From positions 1,995,001 through 2,059,000 of the forward strand of contig NZ_CP116221.1 in assembly GCF_023556315.2 (NCBI RefSeq): 64,000 nucleotides of DNA. Direction: 5' to 3'. Each line of letters starts with the position of its first letter. Positions within the stretch are counted from its first letter, which is position 1. Of this stretch, positions 36,049-44,613 are shown one piece after another. The translations under genes and the position numbers were made by a program. The stretch comes from Psychroserpens ponticola (GTDB lineage: Bacteria > Bacteroidota > Bacteroidia > Flavobacteriales > Flavobacteriaceae). Below the pieces are notes generated by a model. The model had not been told where the DNA came from. It did no database searches and saw only the letters and a list, made by a program, of their open reading frames with translations.

Positions 36049-36663
36049 ATGACAAAACATCTAATATTTCTACTTTTTATTATCACTCTAAATAGCTGTG
36101 CGAACAACGAAAAATCGACACATGATAATAAGCGAGATAATATAATCAATGGCACATTTTATGAGAACGATAAAGCAAGAGACCTTAATGAAAAAGGAAT
36201 AGAGTTAAGCCGAAATGGTAACTATAAAGAAGGAAATGTAATGTTTTTGAGAGCATTAGAATTAGAGCCAAACAATCCAACTACATTAAGTAATTTAGGT
36301 TTAAATAACTATTTTGAGGACGACTATGATAATTCAATAAAATATTTTCAAGAATCCTACAAAGTATCTGATTCAACATATCACATGGCTGCGGCAAATT
36401 TAGCAATGTCCTACTTCTATAATGAAGAGTATGATAAAGGAATTAAAATAGCAAACTATGTTATTAATCATACTGATGATAAAGTTATCTTATCTTCTGC
36501 TTATGTTAATAGAGCATTTAACCACATTGGAAATAATAATTGTGAAAAGGCTAAAACTGATATAATTTACATCTATAAAAATTATCGAGCCGTAAAAAAT
36601 ATAGAATATCACTTAAAAGATTTAGCTAAAAAAATGAAAAACTGTGTACAACAACGTGTATAA
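36049..36663 (+). CDS. TPR-repeat lipoprotein, attC-encoded C-terminus (C43)
   Basis: A 204-residue lipoprotein (signal ending LNSCANN; Cys near residue 17). Residues 45-~190 contain about four tetratricopeptide repeats, e.g. NGNYKEGNVMFLRALELEPN and EDDYDNSIKYFQESYKVSD. TPRs scaffold protein complexes; the partner is unknown. The final QQRV and stop are from attC44. ATG is 32 bp after R'. Ends GTTGTACACA and TGTGTACAAC. Confidence 0.85.
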   Translation: MTKHLIFLLFIITLNSCANNEKSTHDNKRDNIINGTFYENDKARDLNEKGIELSRNGNYKEGNVMFLRALELEPNNPTTLSNLGLNNYFEDDYDNSIKYFQESYKVSDSTYHMAAANLAMSYFYNEEYDKGIKIANYVINHTDDKVILSSAYVNRAFNHIGNNNCEKAKTDIIYIYKNYRAVKNIEYHLKDLAKKMKNCVQQRV

Positions 36664-36779
36664 CCAATTGCTTGGTTAAAGCCTACTTGGAAATTCCTAT
36701 CGGAATTTCCTACTGGTTCGGTTTCTTTTGCTAACTTAGTTCTCGCCAACGCAACCAGCCATACACAAAACCGTTAGCC
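36646..36779 (+). repeat. attC44-like site (subtype I)
   Basis: R'' GTACAAC, R' GTTAGCC. Supplies the stop of the TPR gene. Confidence 0.88.
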
Positions 36780-36847
36780 ATAATACAACTCATACTCCGA
36801 ATTCAAAAAACGGAACGAATTTTGATTACTTTCTTTAAACGAATTTT

Positions 36848-37426
36848 ATGAAAAATCAGATTCTAATTCTTCTTTTATTGTTTTTTAGTTTTACGAAAGT
36901 TCAACCTCAAAGTTCAAAATGTTTGAATAACAAACTTTATCACGCTAACTCGGATTTAAGCGAGATTACTAATAGAATTTCAAACGATTCAATATTTGAT
37001 AAAACGAACTCTGAATCCAACTCCCTTACTTTGACTGTTTTTCAAGATGCTTCTGTTCAATTATCTAATAAGTCACAAAATGATAAAAATAGTCTGTCAG
37101 TTAAATCTGTAGCAATACTTACTAACTCAACTCCATATGAAGTAAGTTTAATGAATAATGATGGAAAAATTATAATTGTTAGACAAGTATTCTATAATAA
37201 TAGATGGCGAAACATTAAGTCCTATAAAAACACTCCAAAACGTTTTTGTGGAAATAGTTATAGGTCAAAAAGAACAATTAAACGCAAAAGCTCCCTAATT
37301 TTTGCTGTACCTTGTTTAGAAGGAAACATAAAAACAAAATTTAGACTAGTTCTATTTCAGAAAAACAAGGTAGCAATATATTCGAATGAATTTCAAGGAT
37401 TCATACCTAAAAGGTTTTTAGAATAA
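36848..37426 (+). CDS. Secreted hypothetical protein (C44)
   Basis: A 192-residue protein with a signal peptide (1-21, LLLLFFSFTKVQPQ). A beta-rich middle (YEVSLMNNDGKIIIVRQVFY) and a Cys pair (CGNSYRSKRTIKRKSS; CLEGN) resemble the layout of the protein at 16203-16892, which also has CGNSYLSN, so the two may be distant relatives. Function unknown. The leader after R' is 74 bp. Ends GTTAGCCAT and ATGGCTAAC. Confidence 0.72.
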   Translation: MKNQILILLLLFFSFTKVQPQSSKCLNNKLYHANSDLSEITNRISNDSIFDKTNSESNSLTLTVFQDASVQLSNKSQNDKNSLSVKSVAILTNSTPYEVSLMNNDGKIIIVRQVFYNNRWRNIKSYKNTPKRFCGNSYRSKRTIKRKSSLIFAVPCLEGNIKTKFRLVLFQKNKVAIYSNEFQGFIPKRFLE

Positions 37427-37433
37427 GTACAAT

Positions 37434-37567
37434 GGCTAACAACGTGTATAACCAATTGCTTAGTTTGTGTGTACTCGGAAATTCCTATCGGAATTTCCTA
37501 TTGGTTCGGTTTCTTTTGCTAACTTAGTTCTCGCCAACGCAACAAGCCATACACAAAACCGTTAACA
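37434..37567 (+). repeat. attC45-like site (subtype I)
   Basis: R'' GGCTAAC, R' GTTAACA. Confidence 0.88.
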
Positions 37568-38039
37568 ACAATAGTGCAAAAATTCAACAGTACTACTCTA
37601 TTTGAACTATTGTTATTAATACAAAAATCTCAAATTTCTCATTTAAGATTTTCGCTTTATCATTTTTTGGAGAACTAAACGCTTTTATGGTCTGGTTTTA
37701 TTTATTAAGTTATTGCAAGGAAACTCTCAAGAAAATTGATCACTTAAATGGCAAACAATTTATTTTTAGAATAATATGTTTTATCATTTAAAATTGTTTT
37801 TTCGTAAGTCAGCCGAATTATCGATAGCGTTCTGTATCGTTCTAAAATCCAAAAAAGGTGTTCGTTATTATTCCTGTGGTGCAACCTAAATGCTATTATG
37901 GACTTTTCTCTTTTGCCAAATCAACGGTTTCTTGGGAATATCAGCTAATGTTAGTTATAGCATTCTCTTTCGGTTGCTGTGAAGTAAATAGCTAGTTCTG
38001 TGATTTACCAATGACTTGTGCCGCACTACAGTTGCTAAC
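37561..38039 (+). repeat. Non-coding cassette, family A copy 8 (C45)
   Basis: First of three family A cassettes in direct tandem (37561-39231). Same sequence family as 1541-2018. No gene seen. Confidence 0.8.
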
Positions 38040-38164
38040 AACGTGTATAATTAATTACTGCGGAATTTCCAATCGGAAATTCACAATAATTAATTAACTT
38101 AGCTGCTAATCGGAAAATGACTTACGTCCTTTTCCTTAACTAATCATACACAAAACCGTTAACA
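38033..38164 (+). repeat. attC46-like site (subtype II)
   Basis: R'' TGCTAAC, R' GTTAACA. TTTTCCTTAACT instead of TTTTCCGTAACT. Confidence 0.85.
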
Positions 38165-38635
38165 ACAATAGTGCAAAAATTCAACAGCACTACTCTATTT
38201 GAACTATTATTGTAAATACAAAAATCTCTAATTTCTCATTTAAGATTTTCGTTTATCATTTTTTGGAGAACTAAACGCTTTTATGGTCTGTTTTTGTTTA
38301 TTAACTTATAGCTAGAAAACTCTCAAGATAATTTCTTACTTCAATGGTAAACAGTTTCTTTTTAAGATAATATGTTCGTTCATTTAAAATTGTTTTTTCG
38401 TAAGTCAGCCAAATTATCGCTAGCGTTCTGTATCGTTCTTAAATCCAAAAAAGGTGTTCGTTAGTATTCCTGTGGTACAACCTAAATGCTATTATGGACT
38501 TTTCTCTTTTGCCAAATCAACGGTTTCTTGGAAGTATCAGCTAATGTTAGTTATAGCATTCTCTTTCGGTTGCTGTGAAGTATATAGCTAGTTCTGTGAT
38601 TTACCAATGACTTGTGCTGCACTACAGTTGCTAAC
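38158..38635 (+). repeat. Non-coding cassette, family A copy 9 (C46)
   Basis: Second tandem copy. It shares details with copy 6 (30119-30596), e.g. ACAGTTTCTTTTTAAG and the TATATTAGC-type attC that follows, suggesting a common source. No gene seen. Confidence 0.8.
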
Positions 38636-38760
38636 AACGTGTATAATTAATTACTGCGGAATTTCCAATCGGAAATTCACAATAATTAATTATATTAGCT
38701 AATAATCGGAAAATGACTTACGTCCTTTTCCGTAACTAATCATACACAAAATCGTTAACA
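38629..38760 (+). repeat. attC47-like site (subtype II)
   Basis: R'' TGCTAAC, R' GTTAACA. TATATTAGC variant and AAATCGTT end, as in attC36. Confidence 0.85.
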
Positions 38761-39231
38761 ACAATAGTGCAAAAATTCAACAGTACTACTCTATTTGAAC
38801 TATTGTTATTAATACAAAAATCTCAAATTTCTCATTTAAGATTTTCGTTTATCATTTTTTGGAGAACTAAACGCTTTTATAGTCTGTTTTTGTTTATTAA
38901 CTTATAGCTAGGAAACTCTCAAGATAATTTCTTACTTCAATGGTAAACAATTTATTTTTAAGATAATATCTTCGTTCATTTAAAATTGTTTTTTCGTAAG
39001 TCAGCCAAATTATCACTAGCGTTCTGTATCGTTCTAAAATCCAAAAAAGGTGTTCGTTAGTATTCCTGTGGTGCAACCTAAATGCTATTATGGACTTTTC
39101 TCTTTTTCCAAATCAACGGTTTCTTGGGAGTATCAGCTAATGTTAGTTATAGCATTCTCTTTCGGTTGCTGTGAAGTATATAGCTAGTTCTGTGATTTAC
39201 CAATGACTTGTGCTGCACTACAGTTGCTAAC
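38754..39231 (+). repeat. Non-coding cassette, family A copy 10 (C47)
   Basis: Third tandem copy of the family. No gene seen. Confidence 0.8.
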
Positions 39232-39356
39232 AACGTGTATAATTAATTACTGCGGAATTTCCAATCGGAAATTCACAATAATTAATTAACTTAGCTGCTA
39301 ATCGGAAAATGACTTACGTCCTTTTCCGTAACTAATCATACACAAAACCGTTAGCC
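39225..39356 (+). repeat. attC48-like site (subtype II)
   Basis: R'' TGCTAAC, R' GTTAGCC. Confidence 0.85.
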
Positions 39357-39362
39357 ACAATT

Positions 39363-40169
39363 ATGAAAGAGCCTATAATATTAGACAATGAATTGGATTT
39401 TGAATACAATATGTATGAGCCTTCAATTTTTTTAAAATATAAAGGGAAACTTTTTACAGGTACAGTTATTTTAGAGAACGGAAAATCCTATATTGAATAT
39501 ACTAATGGAAATCAAGATGGTCGTTCAGTGGATTACTATGACAATGGACAAATAGCAGAAGATTACCTAATGAAGAATGGTAGCCTTATTAACGGGAAAA
39601 ACTGGTATTCAGATGGTCAAATAAAATATAATTCTAAAACAGATACAAAATGGGATAAAGATGGTGTTGTTACAAGGAATAATCACTCATGGTATTACAA
39701 AAATGGAAAAGTAAGATATAGTAATAATTCTAATGGTAAAAGGATGTATTACTCATCTAAAGGAAAGTTAGCATTCAAGGTCATTTCTTCAAATGATAAG
39801 CCTTACAACATAAATAGCATTACTTACTATCACAATGTACTAATAGAATCTTACAAAGACTTTTTAGAACACATTTATTTAGATGCACAATACAATTGTA
39901 GTTTTAGGGATATTGCATATCACTATGTTATAGGTTGGATAAGAAAATTATATCATCTTGGCTTTAAGAAAGAGTCAATTACATTAATCGAGACCATAGT
40001 TTCTGATAGTAAAGAAATCTTGAATAAAAAACCTGATTTTAAAAATAAAAGTACAGAAAAAAATAAAATTCACAACTTACCAATTTTAATAAAGATACTA
40101 AAACAAGAAGAGCTTGATAAACGAAATGACCCAGAAAACGAAAACACATTATCTAGAATTATTTTTTAA
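39363..40169 (+). CDS. YwqK/MORN-variant repeat protein (C48, first gene)
   Basis: A 268-residue soluble protein. Residues ~25-140 contain MORN-like YwqK units: YKGKLFTGTVILENGKSY, DYYDNGQIAEDYLMKNG, WYSDGQIKYNSKTD, WYYKNGKVRYSNNSNGKR. The C-terminal ~110 residues are helical (DFLEHIYLDAQYNCSFRDIA). YwqK proteins are often annotated as antitoxin-like, with weak functional support. ATG is 14 bp after R'. An endonuclease V-like frame follows 13 bp downstream. Confidence 0.8.
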   Translation: MKEPIILDNELDFEYNMYEPSIFLKYKGKLFTGTVILENGKSYIEYTNGNQDGRSVDYYDNGQIAEDYLMKNGSLINGKNWYSDGQIKYNSKTDTKWDKDGVVTRNNHSWYYKNGKVRYSNNSNGKRMYYSSKGKLAFKVISSNDKPYNINSITYYHNVLIESYKDFLEHIYLDAQYNCSFRDIAYHYVIGWIRKLYHLGFKKESITLIETIVSDSKEILNKKPDFKNKSTEKNKIHNLPILIKILKQEELDKRNDPENENTLSRIIF

Positions 40170-40182
40170 TAAATTATGATTT

Positions 40183-40680
40183 TTGGCATTTGATACATAC
40201 TATTTTAAAAATAAAGCAAAAACTGTTTGCGTTGGCTTCAATAGTTGGTTAAAGGAAGATAATTTAGTAGTTCTTACAGAGACAATTGAAAACATCCCTG
40301 AATATGTGTCCGGAGAATTTTACAAAAGAGAGCTACCTTGTATATTGAGCTTATTAAATAAAAATGCTTTAGAGAATATTGAATTAATAATTGTAGATGG
40401 CTTTGTTTATTTGGACGATAATAACAAATATGGTTTAGGAGCTCATCTGTATAACGCATTGAATAAAGAAATTCCAATAATTGGAGTTGCAAAGCGAGAC
40501 TTCGCTACCATTAATAAAAATAAATCCAAAGTATATAGAGGAGAAAGTCAAAACCCGTTATTCATAACTTCAATTGGAATTGAATTAAATATAGCATCGG
40601 AAAAAATTAAAAAAATGAAAGGAAAATATAGAATCCCAACTTTATTAAAAGAACTTGACAAACTCACTAGAGAAAAATAA
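40183..40680 (+). CDS. nfi: Endonuclease V-like protein (C48, second gene)
   Basis: A 165-residue frame with endonuclease V landmarks: AFDTYYFKNKAKTVCVGF with the first catalytic Asp, then EYVSGEFYKRELPCIL with Glu, then IIVDGFVYLDDNNKYGLGAH with Asp, and IPIIGVAKRDF. EndoV cleaves near deaminated bases (inosine). It is shorter than the usual ~220 residues and the catalytic Asp sits at residue 4. Only a TTG start is in frame; an ATG at 40176 reads MIFGI and stops, so a 1-base slip in the TTTTTGG run would restore MIFAFDTYY. Possibly frameshifted at its start. Confidence 0.72.
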   Translation: MAFDTYYFKNKAKTVCVGFNSWLKEDNLVVLTETIENIPEYVSGEFYKRELPCILSLLNKNALENIELIIVDGFVYLDDNNKYGLGAHLYNALNKEIPIIGVAKRDFATINKNKSKVYRGESQNPLFITSIGIELNIASEKIKKMKGKYRIPTLLKELDKLTREK

Positions 40681-40687
40681 AAACTGT

Positions 40688-40819
40688 GGCTAACACCGTG
40701 TATAATTCATTGCTAGTACTCGCCTACTTACGAAAGTCCTCGCGGACTTTCTATCTGTGATTTATTTGCTAACTTTAGTGCTTAAACACGCAACGAAATC
40801 ATACACAAAACCGTTGGCA
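40688..40819 (+). repeat. attC49-like site (subtype III)
   Basis: R'' GGCTAAC, R' GTTGGCA. AACACCGTG start; inner hairpin GAAAGTCC/GGACTTTC. Confidence 0.85.
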
Positions 40820-40826
40820 TTAATTT

Positions 40827-41744
40827 ATGAGCTACAGTAAGAAACGAATAGAGTATAATAATAAATGGCCAAATGAAGTCATAATTTTTTCTGCACAAAA
40901 AGCATTTTTAGAATTATTAAATGACAAAGGAATTATAAATATTTTACGTCCAATTAAGCTTCCTTTAATTGAAAATTATGAATTCCAAAGACTTTTATCT
41001 TTTAAAATTGATATATACGAACAACTTCCTAACAGACCAGACATTGGATTTGATTTAGCTTGGAGAACTTTTGAGGCATACTCAACTTACATTGCTAAAA
41101 AATCAAATTGGTCAGTTTCCAAAACTTGGAAAATAACTAACAAAATTTCAGAAGATTTTTTTATAAACCAATACAATAATAATTCAGAATTAAATAGTGC
41201 TTTTAAGGAATTGACAAAAGCTGTTCCTTTACAAGCAACTGAATACTTGATTAAAAAGTTATTTGAAGAAGAATCTTCTGCTATAAAATCGCAACAAAGG
41301 CAGATAACCGACAGAGTCAAAGATTGTATAGGAAATGAATTATTTGATGCAATTGAAAAGAAATACGGAGATTTAAATGCGGATACACAAAGAAGAGCTG
41401 GTATGTTATTGCAAATTCTTCTTTCTGGGAGAGAAATTGAGTTAGAAGAAAAAAAATATCAATTATCTCAATTACAGATTATAAAATTACTCATAAACGG
41501 AATTTTATATACTTATAGGAATGAACGTTTCCACGGAGATGCTTTTTCACCTTTTAAAAGTAGTATGACAAAAATAAAGACTTATGCTCATTCATATTAT
41601 TTACTTATATCTACATACTTTTTTATTAGTCAATTGATTTACAAGGACTATCCTAACTTAATTGAATTAAGTGAAATTGCTAAATCTCTGAATGAAAACA
41701 CAGTAAGATATAATTTAGTATTTGAAAAACATATAAAAAAATAA
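40827..41744 (+). CDS. HEPN-like alpha-helical protein (C49)
   Basis: A 305-residue helical protein. Near the C-terminus, NGILYTYRNERFHGDAFSPF contains Arg231 and His236 spaced as in the HEPN RNase motif Rx4-6H, flanked by long hydrophobic helices (HSYYLLISTYFFISQLIY). HEPN domains are common effectors of abortive infection and toxin modules. The N-terminal part is unassigned. This is motif-level evidence only. ATG is 15 bp after R'; ends GTTGGCATTA and TAATGCCAAC. Confidence 0.78.
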   Translation: MSYSKKRIEYNNKWPNEVIIFSAQKAFLELLNDKGIINILRPIKLPLIENYEFQRLLSFKIDIYEQLPNRPDIGFDLAWRTFEAYSTYIAKKSNWSVSKTWKITNKISEDFFINQYNNNSELNSAFKELTKAVPLQATEYLIKKLFEEESSAIKSQQRQITDRVKDCIGNELFDAIEKKYGDLNADTQRRAGMLLQILLSGREIELEEKKYQLSQLQIIKLLINGILYTYRNERFHGDAFSPFKSSMTKIKTYAHSYYLLISTYFFISQLIYKDYPNLIELSEIAKSLNENTVRYNLVFEKHIKK

Positions 41745-41751
41745 AAACTAA

Positions 41752-41886
41752 TGCCAACAACGTGTATAATTAATTGCTTTGGTAAGTGCTTATTTGGAAA
41801 ATTCCTTCGGAATTTTCTCGCGTTCGTTTTTGTTTACTAAATTAGTTGCTGAAACACGCAACTAACCATACACAAACACGTTGTGC
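41752..41886 (+). repeat. attC50-like site (subtype IV)
   Basis: R'' TGCCAAC, R' GTTGTGC. Confidence 0.86.
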
Positions 41887-41953
41887 AACATTAAAGAACT
41901 GAACTTTCCTGAAATAGGTTGACTAAAAATTAATCACTTAATTATAGTCACTT

Positions 41954-42412
41954 ATGAAAACACAAAATGAACACTGGCGAAAAAAAAGCTATCAAAAAGT
42001 AACTTTAGAAACCAAACTTTTAGTTGTTGACCAAATCTTAAACGGTCAAGTATCTACCAACTTCGCATCTAAAAAGTATGATGTTCCGAGAACTACCATT
42101 ACCTATTGGTTGAGAAAATACAGTACCTTAGTACAACAAAACAATGGTATGAGTAAAGACAAGGAAATTAAAAAACTTAAGGAAAAGATTGAAGAACTAG
42201 AGTTTCAAAAAGACTTTCAGCAAGATATCATTGCTGATATGGAACTCATTACAGGAGTCGATATGTCAAAAAAGTCATTACCCAAAACATTAGCAAAAGA
42301 GATAGAGCTAAAGAAAAAACAGCGTATAAAAGAAAATGGCTCTATGGATGTTTTGGGATATCTAAACAAGCCTTCTACAAAAGACTCAAAGCCCAACAAA
42401 AACAAGAAATAG
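41954..42412 (+). CDS. IS3-family transposase OrfA, copy 1
   Basis: A 152-residue protein: helix-turn-helix (QILNGQVSTNFASKKYDVPR, TTITYWLRKY) followed by a leucine-zipper-like coiled coil (KEIKKLKEKIEELEFQKDFQ). It binds the IS ends. A run G AAA AAA C at 42313-42320 lies where the -1 frame of orfB is already open (from 42238), so programmed -1 frameshifting would make the OrfAB transposase. Confidence 0.92.
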   Translation: MKTQNEHWRKKSYQKVTLETKLLVVDQILNGQVSTNFASKKYDVPRTTITYWLRKYSTLVQQNNGMSKDKEIKKLKEKIEELEFQKDFQQDIIADMELITGVDMSKKSLPKTLAKEIELKKKQRIKENGSMDVLGYLNKPSTKDSKPNKNKK

Positions 42413-42432
42413 ACCATCAAAAACTTATTAAA

Positions 42433-43206
42433 ATGGTTAAAGACTACCGTAAAAAAGTAGGCTCCAAAACTGGTGGAATAAAACTACATACTGAACTTAA
42501 ACAAGACTTTATTAACGATGATATTAAAATTGGTAGAGACAAATTCTATCGCTTTTTAAGGTATTATAATTTACTGGTTCCTAAACGCAAAAACTACATC
42601 ACAACCACAAACTCTAATCACATGTACAGAAAATACAAAAATATCGTAAAAGACCACGTTCCTACTCGACCAGAACAACTATGGGTAAGTGATATAACAT
42701 ACATTAAAACCCAAGACGGTCATAATTATTTAGCAATCGTAACTGATGCGTATTCTAAGCAAATTATGGGCTACAAAATAGATAATCATATGAGAACATC
42801 ACTTTGCACAGATGCCCTCGCTATGGCTATTAAAAATAGAAAGTATCCCAGTCATAAACTTATTCATCATTCTGACAGAGGGTTTCAATACTGTAACCCA
42901 AAATACACCGAGTTTGCTGAAAACAATGGAATTACCTTGAGTATGACCGAGCAATACGACCCTTATGAAAATGCTATTGCCGAACGCATTAATAGAACTC
43001 TTAAATATGAATACGGATTAAAACAAACCATTAAAAACACTGACCTAGCTCAAAAAATGACCGAGCAAGCTGTATATATTTATAACAATCTGAGAACGCA
43101 TTTTAGCCTGGATCTAAGAAAACCTGCCGAAGTCCATTTAAATCCAAACATCAAATACAAATCCTATCGAAAAAATAATGTAAATTTACCTGAACTAACG
43201 ATTTAA
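42433..43206 (+). CDS. IS3-family transposase OrfB (DDE), copy 1
   Basis: A 257-residue integrase-core domain from the first ATG; the frame is open from 42238 and reads WLYGCFGISKQAFYKRL before it, so the functional product is probably an OrfAB fusion. DDE residues are in LWVSDITYIK, IHHSDRGFQY and NAIAERINRTLKYEY. Intact; no stop or frameshift inside the domain. Confidence 0.92.
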   Translation: MVKDYRKKVGSKTGGIKLHTELKQDFINDDIKIGRDKFYRFLRYYNLLVPKRKNYITTTNSNHMYRKYKNIVKDHVPTRPEQLWVSDITYIKTQDGHNYLAIVTDAYSKQIMGYKIDNHMRTSLCTDALAMAIKNRKYPSHKLIHHSDRGFQYCNPKYTEFAENNGITLSMTEQYDPYENAIAERINRTLKYEYGLKQTIKNTDLAQKMTEQAVYIYNNLRTHFSLDLRKPAEVHLNPNIKYKSYRKNNVNLPELTI

Positions 43207-43322
43207 AAACAGACCTAGTTCAAACTATTTTTTTGCCTTATAAACGGCTGAAAAAAATCTTTTGAACGTCGAAATAATAAATAAAAAAGGTCAACCTATT
43301 TCAGTATAATACAAACAACCTC

Positions 43323-43973
43323 ATGCTGAAAGAAATATTAACAAATCCATTTTATGCAATAATTGGAGTTTTAGCCATTTGGCAAATTTTGAATCTAATC
43401 CTTATTGGTAACTCAAAATTAACTGAAAAAACTTGGGCAAGATTAGAATATATTTGGATTATCATCGGTTTTATGGGTGTTATCTCGATTATTATTGAAA
43501 ATAATAGAAACTATAAAAAAGGAGATTTAACATTTACTGAAAATTGGATAGAAAATCAATTTGAATCATTGCTGAGTTTTGCTGAGAGAGAAACTGTTTG
43601 CTTTAAATTCAATAAAAGTGATTGGATGCCAGAAGAAGAATTCAACAAACGACAGGCTGAATCTGATAGAATATGTAATTGGGTTAAAGAAGAAATCCTT
43701 CCAATTTTGGAAAAATCAAAAGAGAATGGTTTTGAAAAAATCGGAGAATATAAAAAATTAGAACTTGAGGAATTAAAAGGCAACTATACGCCTGACAGAA
43801 TTACACGTGATATTAAGGAAATCAATGAGGATATTTTAGTAAGAGATAACTTAATAAATGAAATAAGGTCGAATTATTGGTTAGGCTTTCAATATTCAAT
43901 TGGAGTTGTTATGTTAATTTTTGCATTTGCACTTAGATTAACCTTAGTAACGAAAAAAGTAAAACTAAAATAA
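43323..43973 (+). CDS. Membrane protein of unknown function (C50, first gene)
   Basis: A 216-residue protein with two N-terminal hydrophobic segments (about 9-28 and 45-62) and one near the C-terminus (about 190-208), with a charged soluble middle (~65-185). No family recognised. The IS3 copy lies 9 bp upstream of its ATG, having separated it from attC50 and any upstream transcription; an outward promoter in the IS end would now be needed. A GNAT gene follows in the same cassette. Confidence 0.74.
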   Translation: MLKEILTNPFYAIIGVLAIWQILNLILIGNSKLTEKTWARLEYIWIIIGFMGVISIIIENNRNYKKGDLTFTENWIENQFESLLSFAERETVCFKFNKSDWMPEEEFNKRQAESDRICNWVKEEILPILEKSKENGFEKIGEYKKLELEELKGNYTPDRITRDIKEINEDILVRDNLINEIRSNYWLGFQYSIGVVMLIFAFALRLTLVTKKVKLK

Positions 43974-44054
43974 AATTCGAAGGCAAAGAATAAATTGTAT
44001 ATCAAAACAAATGAACAAAAAAGCAGAACGATTCATTTTAAAAACAGAAAAATA

Positions 44055-44456
44055 ATGGAATTAATAAACGCCTTAGAAAAGTTAATTGAACAACATTTAA
44101 AAGATTATTTATTCACATTGCATCACTATTCTATTTATACAATGGACAATATTATTACTGTTAGTGGCAAGAGAAAAGAAGATGACATCAGTGAATTTAA
44201 TCTTTTAAGATTAGGCATAAGTGAAGAACACAGAGAGTTTCTAATTCCTAATATTTTTATACCTAAAGAGGACAGAAAAAAAGGTATTGGATTAGGATTA
44301 ATTGCATTTATTTATGAAATAGCACAAAAATTAAACTTTGGATTAGCTCTTGTGCAAATGACAGATAGTTTTCGGGAAAAGATGGTCAAAAGAGGAGCTT
44401 TAGAAACTGGAATATATGATTGCCTGGAAATAGTACAGTCTACAAATCTTAAATAA
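44055..44456 (+). CDS. GNAT-like N-acetyltransferase (C50, second gene)
   Basis: A 133-residue protein from ATG 44055 (an upstream in-frame TTG at 43995 is less likely). The acetyl-CoA binding motif A is IFIPKEDRKKGIGLGLIAFI (R-x-x-G-x-G). The C-terminal strand-helix NFGLALVQMTDSFREKMVKR closes the fold. Substrate unknown; stand-alone GNATs in cassettes include antibiotic-modifying enzymes and toxins. Ends GTTGTGCAACATT and AATAACGTTGCACAAC. Confidence 0.78.
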   Translation: MELINALEKLIEQHLKDYLFTLHHYSIYTMDNIITVSGKRKEDDISEFNLLRLGISEEHREFLIPNIFIPKEDRKKGIGLGLIAFIYEIAQKLNFGLALVQMTDSFREKMVKRGALETGIYDCLEIVQSTNLK

Positions 44457-44460
44457 CGTT

Positions 44461-44594
44461 GCACAACAACGTGTATAACTAATTGCTAGTGTTGTGTTTA
44501 CTCGGAAAATCCTGCGGATTTCCCTAATGGTTCGGTTTATTTTGTTAACTTAGTTCTTGCCAACGCAACTAGCCATAACACAAACACGTTGTGT
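44461..44594 (+). repeat. attC51-like site (subtype I)
   Basis: R'' GCACAAC, R' GTTGTGT. Right arm ATAACAC; inner arm GGATTTCCC. Confidence 0.86.
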
Positions 44595-44613
44595 GTAATT
44601 AAAAACAAGTAAC

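Larger units (their letters stand above)
41900..43313 (+). mobile_element. IS3-family insertion sequence, copy 1
   Basis: A 1414-bp element with imperfect terminal inverted repeats beginning TG and ending CA; both ends share CTGAAATAGGTTGAC. It is flanked by a 3-bp duplication AAC (41897-41899 and 43314-43316). It carries orfA and orfB in a -1 relation, with an imperfect hairpin after orfB (43218-43267). It sits exactly 20 bp downstream of the R' G of attC50, inside the leader of cassette C50. A second copy at 57379-58792 is the same length and indistinguishable where I compared it. Confidence 0.93.

Noticed and set aside
43301-43313. CAGTATAATACA at the IS3 right end as an outward promoter
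   Set aside because: It resembles a sigma-70 -10 box but not the Bacteroidota TAnnTTTG element, and no -33 partner is visible.
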